Positions 1 to 8,612 are shown, numbered from the stretch's first letter. The stretch is DNA of 64,000 nucleotides from Streptomyces sp. NBC_01116 (GCF_041435495.1 NZ_CP108644.1:310001-374000), one strand, 5' to 3'. Made by a program: numbers and translations. Notes: a model not told the origin generated them from the letters alone.

Positions 1-436
1 CCTGCAGGCCGAGAACCTCGTCCAGGGAGAGACCGGTGGCGCCCAGCACGCCACGGGGAACGGACAGTGCGAGCTCACGCAGTCGCGCGCCCTCGTCGGT
101 CAGGTCGATCAGGACGGAGCGCTCGTCCTCGCGGCTGCGGTCACGCCGGACCAGTCCGGCCGCCTCCAGCCGCTTCAGCAGCGGCGAGAGGGTCCCGGAG
201 TCCAGACGGAGGCGCTCCCCGATGTCCTTGACCGGCTGGGGTCCGTGCTCCCACAGGACCAGCATGACCAGGTACTGCGAGTAGGTGAGGCCCAGGTCCT
301 TGAGAGCCTGCCGGTAGAAGCCGCCGAACGCGCGCGACGCGGCATGCAGCGAGAAGCAGACCTGGTGGTCCAGTCGCAGCAGCTCCGCGTCGGGGACGCC
401 GGAGAGATCGGGCGAGGCGCCCGGGGCAGTGGTCAT
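1..436 (-). CDS. ohrR: OhrR, MarR-family organic-peroxide sensor (partial, runs off the window)
   Basis: A winged-helix MarR-type repressor. The ATG at 436 is followed by about 145 residues before the sequence leaves the window at base 1, so the C-terminus is not seen. The segment around residues 24-36 (DHQVCFSLHAASR) matches the OhrR signature. Cys27 is the residue that organic hydroperoxides oxidise in this family, which releases DNA. The wing region (LVRRDRSREDERSVLIDL) is intact. It is divergent from ohr, with a perfect palindrome between them that is the likely operator for both genes. Identification as OhrR rather than a generic MarR rests on the Cys motif plus the neighbour and is strong. 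Confidence 0.93.
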   Translation of the reverse strand, partial: MTTAPGASPDLSGVPDAELLRLDHQVCFSLHAASRAFGGFYRQALKDLGLTYSQYLVMLVLWEHGPQPVKDIGERLRLDSGTLSPLLKRLEAAGLVRRDRSREDERSVLIDLTDEGARLRELALSVPRGVLGATGLSLDEVLGLQ

Positions 437-466
437 GAGAACCAGCGTACCGCCGACCACGCCATT

Positions 467-494
467 GAGTTGTGCACAACTCAGTTGTGTGCAA
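467..494. promoter_or_regulatory. OhrR-type operator
   Basis: A perfect 16-base palindrome GAGTTGTGCACAACTC (467-482) is followed at 485-494 by TTGTGTGCAA, a near-copy of its core. It lies midway between the divergent ohrR and ohr starts. The TTG(T/C)..(A)CAA core is the usual form of OhrR/MarR sites. Position and symmetry make this the shared operator (inference). Confidence 0.75.
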
Positions 495-549
495 TCTTTT
501 CTCCTGTCGCCGCGACCATCCGGGTCGGGGCCCCAGTGGAGGATCACCC

Positions 550-960
<411 letters not shown>

Positions 961-1000
961 TCGACACGCCCCCGGGCCACCCCCTCCTCCGCTCCGGTCG

Positions 1001-2530
1001 TCACCCCTTCAAGCGGGCCAGCACCGCGGCCACCGCTCGGTGCACGGCCTCGCGCGCCCCGTCGGTCGGATCGAGGGTCTCGAAGCCGTGGCGTCCCTCC
1101 GGTACGTCGACGACCTCGACGTTCGCTCCGCAGCGGGCGGCCTCGGTGAGGAACTCCTCGACGGTCGCGGCGATCTCGGCGTTCTCGCGTTCCGCCCGCA
1201 CCAGCACGACGGGCAGCCGACCGGCCCGGGAGACCGCCCGGACCGGGTGGAACCGGGTGGCGCCCAGCCCCCAACTCGGCAGCGGCGACAGGATCGGGTA
1301 GTTCGCTGCCACGCAGCGCAGCCACCGCGGCGGGTCCGTCAGCCAGTCCGCCGCGAGCGGTCCCCCGCCCGAGAAGAACCACAGGGCGATCCGGTCCGCG
1401 TCCACCCGTGGATCGGCGCGCACCCGCTCCACCGCGTCGGCCACGTCCGCGGCGGCCACCTCGTAGTCGGTGACGGCGTGCAGGCGGTGGTCCAGCACCA
1501 CGCCCACGGCCCCGTGCCCCGCGACACGGCGCGCGTATCCCGTCAGGGCCGGCCAGTCCCGGGGCGTGGGCCGCGCCGCGGCGGGCACCGGTCCGCCGTG
1601 CACGAACACCACGGCCGGGTGCGGGCCCGGACCGTCCGGCAGGTACAGGTCGGTGTTGCCGGTCCGCTCGCGGGGCCTTTCGGGCACGTCGAGGAGGAAC
1701 GGCCGTAGATGGGCGGGGGTACGGAAGTCGTCGGCGGGGGCCAGTCGGCGCCCTCCGCCGGACGCAGCCTCGATCAGGGTCTCGGCCAGCGCTGCGGGGC
1801 AGGACAGCATCGGCCAGTGGCCGGTAGGCAGTTCGAGGAAGGGCACCCGGGCCTCGGCCAGGGACCGGAGGGCCGGATCGCCGACGTCCACCATGATCTG
1901 GAGCATCTCGACACCCGGCCCGTTGCCGGTGCACAGCACCCCGGTCACGGGCACGTCGGCCACGGCTCCGGTGAGCCGCAGCGGTTGGAGCAGCGTGCCC
2001 AGCGGCTGCGGCGCCGCGAGAGCGGTGAGCCCGTCGAGCGTCGCCGCGGAGAGCCCCGCGGTGCTCCCCCACCGGGACCACGCGTCCCGGGCCGGGGGCG
2101 GAAGCTCGCCGCCGGCGCCTCTCACACCGCTTCCGGCGGCGAGCTCCATCACCTCCTCGCGCACCCCTGGGTCGGGCACGGCGGCCAGGGCGGGTGCTCC
2201 GTCACGCGGCATGCCGGCGTCCAGGTAGACGATCCGGGCGATCGCCCCGGTCCTCCGGTCGGCCGCGCCGAGCACCGGGTGGATGCCGTAGTCGTGGCCG
2301 ACGAGCACGATCTCCCGGCCGGGCTCCGCGACCACCGCGTCGATCACCGCGAGCACGTCCGCGACATGGGTCTCCAGGTCGACGGCCTCGCCGGGACCTC
2401 CGGGGCGTCCGCCGAGCGCGGTGAGCGCCACGGTTCGCACCTCGGCGCCGTCCGCGGTCAGCAGGGCGGCGGTCTCCCGCCACACGTGCGGTCCGGTGAA
2501 CGCCCCGGCCACCAGGATGAATACGGTCAT
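1001..2530 (-). CDS. Fused double alpha/beta hydrolase (509 aa)
   Basis: Two alpha/beta-hydrolase units in one chain, about twice the usual length. Residues 1-240 resemble the small single-domain hydrolase at 41619-42329 (start VFILVAGAFTG, end TGHWPMLS). Its nucleophile elbow reads GHDYG, with Asp where that relative has Ser (GHSYAG). Asp at this position is characteristic of epoxide hydrolases and haloalkane dehalogenases. Residues 255-509 form a dienelactone-hydrolase/esterase-like unit with an oxyanion segment VVFVHGGPV, a probable nucleophile in FFSGGG and a late EGRHGFE histidine. No signal peptide, so cytoplasmic. Divergent from a MerR regulator that probably controls it. Substrate unknown. 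Confidence 0.85.
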   Translation of the reverse strand: MTVFILVAGAFTGPHVWRETAALLTADGAEVRTVALTALGGRPGGPGEAVDLETHVADVLAVIDAVVAEPGREIVLVGHDYGIHPVLGAADRRTGAIARIVYLDAGMPRDGAPALAAVPDPGVREEVMELAAGSGVRGAGGELPPPARDAWSRWGSTAGLSAATLDGLTALAAPQPLGTLLQPLRLTGAVADVPVTGVLCTGNGPGVEMLQIMVDVGDPALRSLAEARVPFLELPTGHWPMLSCPAALAETLIEAASGGGRRLAPADDFRTPAHLRPFLLDVPERPRERTGNTDLYLPDGPGPHPAVVFVHGGPVPAAARPTPRDWPALTGYARRVAGHGAVGVVLDHRLHAVTDYEVAAADVADAVERVRADPRVDADRIALWFFSGGGPLAADWLTDPPRWLRCVAANYPILSPLPSWGLGATRFHPVRAVSRAGRLPVVLVRAERENAEIAATVEEFLTEAARCGANVEVVDVPEGRHGFETLDPTDGAREAVHRAVAAVLARLKG

Positions 2531-2600
2531 GGCTCCTCCTCGTCACGGTTGTCTCCCGCGCACCGGCCCGATCTCCCGGCAGCGCTCGCCGATACCGTAG

Positions 2601-2622
2601 GAACTCCCCCTGGTGGAGGTTC
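2601..2622. promoter_or_regulatory. MerR-type operator/promoter element
   Basis: GAACTCCCCC TGGT GGAGGTTC is an imperfect inverted repeat immediately before the MerR gene, of the form often seen for autoregulating MerR proteins in Streptomyces. It overlaps the GGAGG (2615-2619) proposed as the ribosome site, so binding could also block translation initiation. Inference from position and symmetry only. Confidence 0.5.
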
Positions 2623-2624
2623 AA

Positions 2625-3677
2625 GTGTTCTCGTCGTACGACGGTCTGTGCACCATCGGCGAACTGGCCGGGCACACGGGTGTGAGCGTCAGGACCGTCC
2701 GCTTCTATTCGGACCGAGGGCTGCTCCCGGAGGCGTCCCGCAGTGCCGGCGGACACCGCAGATACGCCCCGGAGGCCGTGGAGCGGCTGCGGATGATCCG
2801 CGCCCTGCGCGGCCTCGACCTGCCGGTTGCCGAGGTGCGGCGCATCCTCGACGAGCAGGACGCGCGGGACGCCGGGGCCGGGGAGGGCGGTGCGTTGGAG
2901 GATGCCGTGGCCGGCCGGCTGCGCGCCCTGGGCTCCGAACTCGCCGCGCTGCGCTGGCGGGAGGCCGCGCTCAGGCTGGTGCAGGAGAGCCCGCCGGCCG
3001 AACGGCCCGCCCGGCTGCGGCTGGTCGGTGCGGTCGCCGCCCCGCCGAGCACCGCCTCGCTGGCCCGCTTCTGGCGCGCGTGGCTGCCGGCCCGTATGCC
3101 CGCCCGGTCGGTCACGGCGTTCCTGGAGGCGGCGGTGCCGGATCTGCCCGACGACCCGCGGCCGGCCCAGGTCCTCGCCTTCGCACGGCTGCACGCCTAC
3201 GTGACCCGTCCCTGCGACGGCGGGGGCGGCCGCTACCAGCCGCGGGCGCACGGCGTCGCGGGAGCCCGCGCGTCGGCCGTGCTGTACGCGGGTCTCGCCG
3301 AGGCGTACGACCTGGCGGGCGGGGAGCTGCGCCGCGATGCGGAACCGGGCCCCGGGGAGGCGCTGGACGGGTTCGTGGACGCGTACGCGAGCACGTACGG
3401 CACCTCCGACACGGCCGCCTTCCGCCATGTGCTGGCCGGACGGCTCGCGGACGATCCGCGCATCGACCGCTACTGGGAGCTGACGGCCGAGGTGATCAGC
3501 GCCCCCGGCGGCCGGCCCGAGCCGACTCCGGGCTCCGCGCACGACTGGCTCCTCGCCTCCCTGCAAGCGCAGTTGGAGGCGGTGGACGGCGTCGACGTGC
3601 GGGAGGGGGCCGCTTCCGAGGCGCCCTCGCCCGGATCGGAGGCGCCGGGCGGTGCGCGGGCCGTGTCACCCCGGTGA
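2625..3677 (+). CDS. MerR-family transcriptional regulator
   Basis: About 350 residues. The N-terminal MerR winged helix is clear: TIGELAGHTGVSVRTVRFYSDRGLLPE, then GGHRRYAPEAVERLRMIRALRGLDLPVAEVRRIL. The rest is a long effector domain of about 270 residues that I do not recognise, with no obvious metal-binding cysteine pair. The GTG at 2625 is preferred because GGAGG (2615-2619) sits 5 bases upstream; an in-frame GTG at 2613 would fall inside the palindrome. It is divergent from the fused hydrolase, so a ligand-responsive local activator or repressor is likely. Confidence 0.85.
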   Translation: MFSSYDGLCTIGELAGHTGVSVRTVRFYSDRGLLPEASRSAGGHRRYAPEAVERLRMIRALRGLDLPVAEVRRILDEQDARDAGAGEGGALEDAVAGRLRALGSELAALRWREAALRLVQESPPAERPARLRLVGAVAAPPSTASLARFWRAWLPARMPARSVTAFLEAAVPDLPDDPRPAQVLAFARLHAYVTRPCDGGGGRYQPRAHGVAGARASAVLYAGLAEAYDLAGGELRRDAEPGPGEALDGFVDAYASTYGTSDTAAFRHVLAGRLADDPRIDRYWELTAEVISAPGGRPEPTPGSAHDWLLASLQAQLEAVDGVDVREGAASEAPSPGSEAPGGARAVSPR

Positions 3678-4577
3678 GCGGGACGGTTCGCGCTCCGCGA
3701 CCGCCGTGTGCAGGAACTCCCGCAGGACCAGAGCCGCCGCGAGCGGCGTGTCGGGCAGCGCCACGTGCACGGTCCGGCGCAGGGCGGGGTCGGTGAGGGG
3801 GCGCAGCACGAGTCCGCCGGGGACCGCCGGCGCCGCCAGCGAGGGGACCAGGGCCACGCCGAGGCCGGCGACCGCGTAGCCGAACTTGCCCGCCCATCCG
3901 CCGATCCGCATGACGCTCTGCGGGGTGAAGCCCGCTCGGGCGCAGGCGTCGGCCAGCATCGTGGGGCGGTCGCCGTACGCGCTCTGGATCCAGGTCTCGT
4001 CGCGGAGTTCGTACAGGTCGACGGCTTCGGCCCCGGCCAGGGGATGGCGGCGCGGGAGGGCGACGAGCAGTTCGTCCTCGCACAGCACGGTGGTCGTGAT
4101 CCCCTCGGCGGAGGGCAGGCCGTAGGGGTAGTCGCTCACGACGGCAAGGTCCAGCGTGCCGTCGGCGAGTTGCCGCATCAGCGTGCCGGTCGGGCCTTCG
4201 GCCGCCACCACCTCGATCCCCGGTCGGGCGTCCTTGAGGGCTCGCAGCGCGGTCGGCAGGAGGGCGATGCTCGCGGTGGCGAACGCACCCGTGTGCAGCG
4301 GGCCGCCGTCTCCGGCGTGCAGCACGGCGAGGTCCCGCTCGGCCCGGGCCAGGCGGTCGAGCACGTCCACTGCGTGCCGGTGCAGCACCCGCCCGGCGGG
4401 AGTGAGCCGTACACCTCGCGGGAGGCGTACGAACAGCGGTCCGCCCGCCCGCTTCTCCAGCGCGGCGATCCGACGGGACACCGCGGACTGCGTGTAGTCG
4501 AGCCGGGCCGCCGCCCGCGTGAACGATCCGGTCCCGGCCACGGTGACGAGCAACCGGAGCGATTCGTTCTCCCACAT
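3666..4577 (-). CDS. LysR-family transcriptional regulator
   Basis: 303 residues, normal LysR length. N-terminal helix-turn-helix: LLVTVAGTGSFTRAAARLDYTQSAVSRRIAALEKRAGGPLFVR. The C-terminal part is the usual two-lobe periplasmic-binding-like effector domain (ATASIALLPTALRAL, LDLAVVSDYPYG, GLGVALVPSLAAPAV). The start at 4577 has a good ribosome site (GGGGGAAG) 4-8 bases upstream; long upstream extensions of this frame are spurious. The end overlaps the 3' end of the MerR gene by about 12 bases, tail to tail. The divergent gene is a small membrane protein; whether it is the target is unknown. Confidence 0.92.
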   Translation of the reverse strand: MWENESLRLLVTVAGTGSFTRAAARLDYTQSAVSRRIAALEKRAGGPLFVRLPRGVRLTPAGRVLHRHAVDVLDRLARAERDLAVLHAGDGGPLHTGAFATASIALLPTALRALKDARPGIEVVAAEGPTGTLMRQLADGTLDLAVVSDYPYGLPSAEGITTTVLCEDELLVALPRRHPLAGAEAVDLYELRDETWIQSAYGDRPTMLADACARAGFTPQSVMRIGGWAGKFGYAVAGLGVALVPSLAAPAVPGGLVLRPLTDPALRRTVHVALPDTPLAAALVLREFLHTAVAEREPSRSPG

Positions 4578-4625
4578 GTCTTCCCCCTGCCGCCGCGCAC
4601 GTCGCCCGGACACCGGCATTCTCCC

Positions 4626-4669
4626 CGATCGCATTCCGGTCGCGCATGGGTCCGATGCGATTCGGTCGC
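4626..4669. promoter_or_regulatory. Near-direct repeat in LysR divergent region
   Basis: CGATCGCATTCCGGTCGC (4626-4643) and CGATGCGATTCGGTCGC (4653-4669) are nearly the same sequence, 27 bases apart, in the 231-bp gap between the LysR gene and the divergent membrane protein. Tandem recognition and activation sites of this spacing are common for LysR regulators. No clean T-N11-A palindrome is certain. Confidence 0.35.
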
Positions 4670-4808
4670 TGGTGTCATGTCTCGGGCCCCCATAGCGTCG
4701 GGTCCGCGGTGGCGCCGAGGGACGGTCGCGCGGCCGTCCGGGACCCGCCGCTCGCTCGGCCGAGAACGCGCGGGCCCGGTGGCTTCGATCCCGAGAAGGC
4801 GGTTCATC

Positions 4809-5303
4809 GTGCGGCAGACCCGGAGCGGACCTGAGTTGGGGCAGCGGATCGGCACGTACCACGCCGTGGGGATCGTGGGCGCACTCGCCCAGTTCGCGGT
4901 GCGGACCGTCACCCTGCTGGTGGTCGTCCTGATCGTCGCGCTGGTGTGGATCAGGCCGAACTCCGCGCTGCTCAAGGGAGCCGTGGCCGCGACCGTGGTG
5001 CTCGTCCTGTTCGGACTGCGGCTGGTGTGGCGCCTCGTCACCGCGCGGTACGGCGGCAACCGGTGCCGGCTGCACCAGGGAGGCATCGCCGTCACCGGCC
5101 CGCTCGGCGGAGTGCGGGACGCGGTGGCCTGGCGGGAAGTGACCGGTCTGCGCCGGACGAGCAGCGCCTCGCTCCTCATGGCATCCCACCGTGTCGAGGT
5201 CGGGAGGCGCGGTGGGCCACCCCTGACCTTCACGGCGCTGGGCCTCGAACCCGCCCTGATCGGCGTCCTGTTGAGTCTCGCCGCGCGCAACGGACTGGAG
5301 TAG
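4809..5303 (+). CDS. Small membrane protein with PH-like cytoplasmic domain
   Basis: 164 residues, not recognised to family level. Two hydrophobic segments at about residues 24-48 (TVTLLVVVLIVALVWI) and 54-74 (AVAATVVLVLFGLRLVW) are followed by a soluble tail of about 85 residues (GNRCRLHQGGIAVTGPLGGVRDAVAWREVTGLR). That tail has the beta-rich look of bacterial PH/DUF2581-type domains. The GTG at 4809 is chosen because GAGAAGG (4793-4799) precedes it and upstream sequence in this frame is low-complexity Arg-rich. Divergent from the LysR gene and tail-to-tail with TetR. Confidence 0.65.
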   Translation: MRQTRSGPELGQRIGTYHAVGIVGALAQFAVRTVTLLVVVLIVALVWIRPNSALLKGAVAATVVLVLFGLRLVWRLVTARYGGNRCRLHQGGIAVTGPLGGVRDAVAWREVTGLRRTSSASLLMASHRVEVGRRGGPPLTFTALGLEPALIGVLLSLAARNGLE

Positions 5304-5325
5304 GCGACCGGCCCGGTCGCGGCGC

Positions 5326-5988
5326 TCAGCCGGCGGCGTGCGGCCCGAAGCGCTCGGGGTCGAGCGTCGCCAGCAGTGAGGTGACCACGAGATCGGTCGA
5401 CGCCGCCATGTCCACGGATTCCGGCGACAGGAGCCACTGGACCTGCAGACCGTCCATGACCGCGATGATGGCGTTGGCCGCGTTGTCGGTCAGGTCCGCC
5501 CGGCCGGCGGGCGGTGCGCAGGCCTCGCGCAGCGCGTCGGCGACGAAGGCGCGCAGCCCGTGGTAACGGTCGCGGAAGTAGTCCTGGGCGGGGTGGTCGT
5601 CGGTGACGGACTCCGCCGAGAGCACCGCGTACAGCCGGACGATGCCCTCGCGCTCCGCGTTGCGCAGTGCGGTGTCCACCAGGTGGCGCAGGAAGTCCAG
5701 CCCCTGAGGGCGGTCGGGACCCAGGTGCTCGATGTCCCGCTGGTCCCGCAGTTCGAGCACGCTCGTGAGCAGAAGGGCCTTGGAGCGGAAGTAGTGCAGC
5801 ACCCCCGCCTGCGTGAGACCGACCCGGTCCGCGATCTCGGCGAGCGAGGCGTTGTTGTAACCACGGGCGGCGAAGGCGTCCATGGCGATGGCCAGGATGT
5901 CCTGCTGCCGCTGCCGGGCTTCCGGGCTGCGCGGTGTACGGGGCTTGGCCGGACCGCGCGCCGGCCTGCTCACTGACTGGTTGCTCAC
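5326..5988 (-). CDS. TetR-family transcriptional regulator
   Basis: 220 residues. N-terminal TetR helix-turn-helix: QQDILAIAMDAFAARGYNNASLAEIADRVGLTQAGVLHYFRSKALLL. The ligand-binding C-terminal domain resembles the actinobacterial TetR_C group (AVLSAESVTDDHPAQDYF.. AIIAVMDGLQVQWLL) often paired with glycosidase genes. GTG start at 5988 after AAGGTGA. Divergent from the secreted GH30 glycosidase; a palindrome lies between them. Repression of the glycosidase with release by a sugar is the natural reading but is inference. Confidence 0.9.
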   Translation of the reverse strand: MSNQSVSRPARGPAKPRTPRSPEARQRQQDILAIAMDAFAARGYNNASLAEIADRVGLTQAGVLHYFRSKALLLTSVLELRDQRDIEHLGPDRPQGLDFLRHLVDTALRNAEREGIVRLYAVLSAESVTDDHPAQDYFRDRYHGLRAFVADALREACAPPAGRADLTDNAANAIIAVMDGLQVQWLLSPESVDMAASTDLVVTSLLATLDPERFGPHAAG

Positions 5989-6065
5989 CGGTTCACCTTA
6001 AGCCTGCCGGAGCCCCGGTGAAGATCTTCCGGGCCCGAGGGGGAGAACACCGGAGCAGAGCACTT

Positions 6066-6079
6066 ACTAACCACTTAGT
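6066..6079. promoter_or_regulatory. TetR-type operator between TetR and GH30 genes
   Basis: ACTAA CCAC TTAGT is a perfect inverted repeat. The overlapping CCACT T AGTGG (6071-6081) is a second, offset dyad. It is the only A/T-rich symmetric site in the 218-bp divergent interval, placed between the TetR start (5988) and the GH30 start (6207). Likely TetR binding site (inference). Confidence 0.55.
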
Positions 6080-6206
6080 GGGTGTGCTTTCATGCCGTTG
6101 TCCCGCCCTCTTGTCACCGGCACGCCCGGAGCGAGGCGTCCGCCGCGCCCTCCGTCGGCCGGGGTGCAACCTGTCAGCAGGTACGAACCCGAGGAGAGCC
6201 GCAACC

Positions 6207-8102
6207 ATGCCAACCTCCACTCGCCCGCGTTCCGGAGCGCGCGCGGCAGTCGCCGCGCTGGCCCTCGCCGTGGCCGCACTCGGCGTCCACGGCGCCGCTG
6301 GAACCGCCCGGGCGGCCGACCCGGCCGCACAGGTGTGGGTCACCACTCCGGACGGCTCCAAGAAGCTCAGCCCGGACGGAACCGTCCCCTTCACCGGGAC
6401 CCCGCAGGCGGTCGACATCCGTATCGACGCCGCGGACAAGGGCCAGAGGTTCACCGGCGCGGGGGCCTCGGTGACGGGCGCGTCCGCCCATCTCCTCCAG
6501 AGCCTCCCCCAGGCTCAGCGCACCACGGTGTTGCGGTCGCTCTTCTCCACGGAGGGCGACGGCATCGGGCTCAACTACCTGCGCCAGCCGCTGGGAAGCA
6601 CCGATTTCGACGCGAACGCCGACGCGTACACGTACGAGGACACCCGGGGAGCCTTCTCCATCGGCCGGGACCGGAGCCAGATCGTCCCGGTCCTGAAGCA
6701 GGCCACCGCCATCAACCCGGCCATCCGGTTCATGGGCTCGCCCTGGTCGCCGCCGGCCTGGATGAAGACCAACAACTCGCTCAACGGCGGAAGTCTGCGG
6801 CCCGAGCACTATCTGGCGTACGCCGACTACCTGGTCAAGGCGATCAGGGCGTACGGCCAGGAGGGCATCGCCCTCACCGACCTCACGGCGCAGAACGAGC
6901 CGGAATTCGCGACCAGTTACCCGTCCATGAGCATGACCCCGACCCAACAGGCCGACTTCCTGCGGGTCCTGGACGGGGCGCTCACCGCGGCGAACCTGCC
7001 GACCAACATCCTGGCGTACGACCACAACTGGGACCATCCGAACTATCCGCTCGACGTCTTCGCACGGACGGGCGGCATCCAGCGGATCATCGGCGCCGCG
7101 TTCCACTGCTACGGCGGAGCACCCGCGGCCCAGAAGCAGATCGCGGACGCCGGGAAGCGGGTCTTCTTCACGGAGTGCTCCGGCACCGACAGCGCGAACC
7201 CGGCGACGACGTTCGGCGACACGCTCACGTGGCACGCCGAGAACCTCGTGGTGCGGAACATGCGCAACGGCGGAGAGACGGTCATCAACTGGAACCTCGC
7301 CCTCGACCGGGACGGCGGCCCCCACCAGGGTCACTGCACCAACCGCTGCAACGGCGTCGTGGAGATCGACGGAGGCCGGGTCACCCGCAACGCCGAGTTC
7401 TACGTCCTCGGCCATGTCTCCAAGTTCGTCGAGGCGGGCGCGACGCGGATCGGCTCGACCAGCCAGGGCGCCGGCGGGGTACAGAACGTCGCCTTCCAGA
7501 ACAGCGACGGCAGCCGCGCGGCCGTGGTCGTCAACACCGGTTCCGGAGCGCAGCGGTTCTCGCTGACCGACAACGGCAAGTCGCTCGCGTACACCCTGCC
7601 CGCCGGGGCCGTCGCCACCTTCGCCTGGGACGGGAGCGGCGGTACGACGGAGCCGCCCGCGGGCTCCATCGACCCCGCCGCGTGGTATCAGGTGCGGAAC
7701 GCCGGCAGCGGGGCCTGCCTCGACGCGGCCGACTGGGGTACGGCCAACGGCACCGCGCCCCAGCAGTGGGCCTGCGGGACCGGGGCCAACCAGAGCTGGC
7801 AGTTCCGGCCGACCGACGGCGGCCGCTACCAGGTGGTGAACCGGCACAACGCGAAGGTCTGGGACGTCGACGGCGGTTCCGGGGCCACCGCCGACGGCAC
7901 CAGGGTCCATCTGTGGTCCTACGAGGGCGGCCTCAATCAGCAGTGGCGGCCGGAGGCACTGGGCGGCGGGCAGTACCGCTTCGTCGCCCGCCACAGCGGC
8001 AAGTGCCTCGGGGTCGACAACTCCTCGACGGCCGATGGGGCCAGGCTGTCCCAGCAGTCCTGCTCCGGCTCCCCGGCCCAGGCGTTCACCCTGACCCGCT
8101 GA
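6207..8102 (+). CDS. Secreted GH30 glycoside hydrolase with C-terminal ricin-type lectin domain
   Basis: 631 residues. A signal peptide (residues 1 to about 38, hydrophobic AAVAALALAVAALGVHGAAG then ARAAD) sends it outside the cell. Residues about 60-490 are a GH30 barrel. The acid/base Glu231 is in AQNEPE and the nucleophile Glu323 in VFFTECSG, with the conserved SPWSPPAWMKTN and INWNLALD. A Gly/Thr linker then leads to a ricin B/CBM13 module (about 495-631) with QW-type repeats (NQSWQF, NQQWRP). GH30 members include beta-1,6-glucanases and glucosylceramidases; which activity applies cannot be told. ATG 6207 has GAGGAGAG upstream. Probably controlled by the divergent TetR. Confidence 0.92.
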   Translation: MPTSTRPRSGARAAVAALALAVAALGVHGAAGTARAADPAAQVWVTTPDGSKKLSPDGTVPFTGTPQAVDIRIDAADKGQRFTGAGASVTGASAHLLQSLPQAQRTTVLRSLFSTEGDGIGLNYLRQPLGSTDFDANADAYTYEDTRGAFSIGRDRSQIVPVLKQATAINPAIRFMGSPWSPPAWMKTNNSLNGGSLRPEHYLAYADYLVKAIRAYGQEGIALTDLTAQNEPEFATSYPSMSMTPTQQADFLRVLDGALTAANLPTNILAYDHNWDHPNYPLDVFARTGGIQRIIGAAFHCYGGAPAAQKQIADAGKRVFFTECSGTDSANPATTFGDTLTWHAENLVVRNMRNGGETVINWNLALDRDGGPHQGHCTNRCNGVVEIDGGRVTRNAEFYVLGHVSKFVEAGATRIGSTSQGAGGVQNVAFQNSDGSRAAVVVNTGSGAQRFSLTDNGKSLAYTLPAGAVATFAWDGSGGTTEPPAGSIDPAAWYQVRNAGSGACLDAADWGTANGTAPQQWACGTGANQSWQFRPTDGGRYQVVNRHNAKVWDVDGGSGATADGTRVHLWSYEGGLNQQWRPEALGGGQYRFVARHSGKCLGVDNSSTADGARLSQQSCSGSPAQAFTLTR

Positions 8103-8118
8103 CGCGGACGACCAGGAC

Positions 8119-8152
8119 CGCGGCGGCTCTCCGGACGGGGAGGGCCGCCGCG
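8119..8152 (+). terminator. Probable terminator of the GH30 gene
   Basis: A GC-rich hairpin 17 bases after the stop: CGCGGCGGC (8119-8127) pairs with GCCGCCGCG (8144-8152), with further pairing of TCTCC and GGGGA inside the loop. No U-tract, as is common in Streptomyces. Confidence 0.6.
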
Positions 8153-8190
8153 ATGCGGTTCCTCGGCGACGAACACACAGCGGCGCACTC

Positions 8191-8232
<42 letters not shown>

Positions 8233-8317
8233 GGATCGGGCGCGCCGCACGCCGCTTGCGCCCGACGCGCCCCCATATGCTTCACCTTCTGCCAGTTCGC
8301 CCGCTTCAGGAGGTCCC

Positions 8318-8533
8318 GTGCCGGCCGCCCGCGCCATGTACTGCCACACGTGCGATTCCGATGAGCAGCACCGTTCCCTCACCGCCGACGAGAAGACCTG
8401 GCTCCGCGGCCGGACGGGCCGCCGGAGCGTCGACGAGTTCTTCATGTGCCAGGCGCCGAGCTGCCGCAATCTCCGCAGCGGTTTCAACAAGCACCCGTTC
8501 GACCCCGTGATCCGCGTCCCCCTGCCGGACTGA
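8318..8533 (+). CDS. Small zinc-ribbon-like protein (71 aa)
   Basis: A 71-residue protein starting at GTG 8318 with an excellent ribosome site AGGAGG (8308-8313). It contains MYCHTCDSDEQHR and, about 30 residues later, MCQAPSCRNLR. Two CxxC/CxxxxC-type pairs could hold one zinc ion. I recognise it only as a conserved hypothetical of actinobacteria; no function is known to me. It stands alone between the repeat array and the yhf block. Confidence 0.75.
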   Translation: MPAARAMYCHTCDSDEQHRSLTADEKTWLRGRTGRRSVDEFFMCQAPSCRNLRSGFNKHPFDPVIRVPLPD

Positions 8534-8580
8534 GAACGGCTCGGGGCCGCCGTACGCGGGCCCGGCGGCACGGGCCTTGT

Positions 8581-8604
8581 CAGTATCCAGAATCCTGTTT
8601 ACTG
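8581..8604. promoter_or_regulatory. Operator-like dyad at the start of yhfZ (site 1)
   Basis: Nested inverted repeat centred between 8592 and 8593: outer arms CAGTA (8581-8585) and TACTG (8600-8604), inner arms CAG (8588-8590) and CTG (8595-8597). It ends 8 bases before the yhfZ GTG. The block CAGAATCCTG recurs upstream of yhfY at 9608-9617. YhfZ, which carries a helix-turn-helix, is the obvious candidate to bind (inference). Confidence 0.7.
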
Positions 8605-8612
8605 TTTGATTC

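Noticed and set aside
5326-5988. The TetR gene as an ArpA/ScbR-type butyrolactone receptor for the afsA operon
   Set aside because: Its C-terminal domain is of another TetR group and it is divergent from a glycosidase 20 kb away from afsA.
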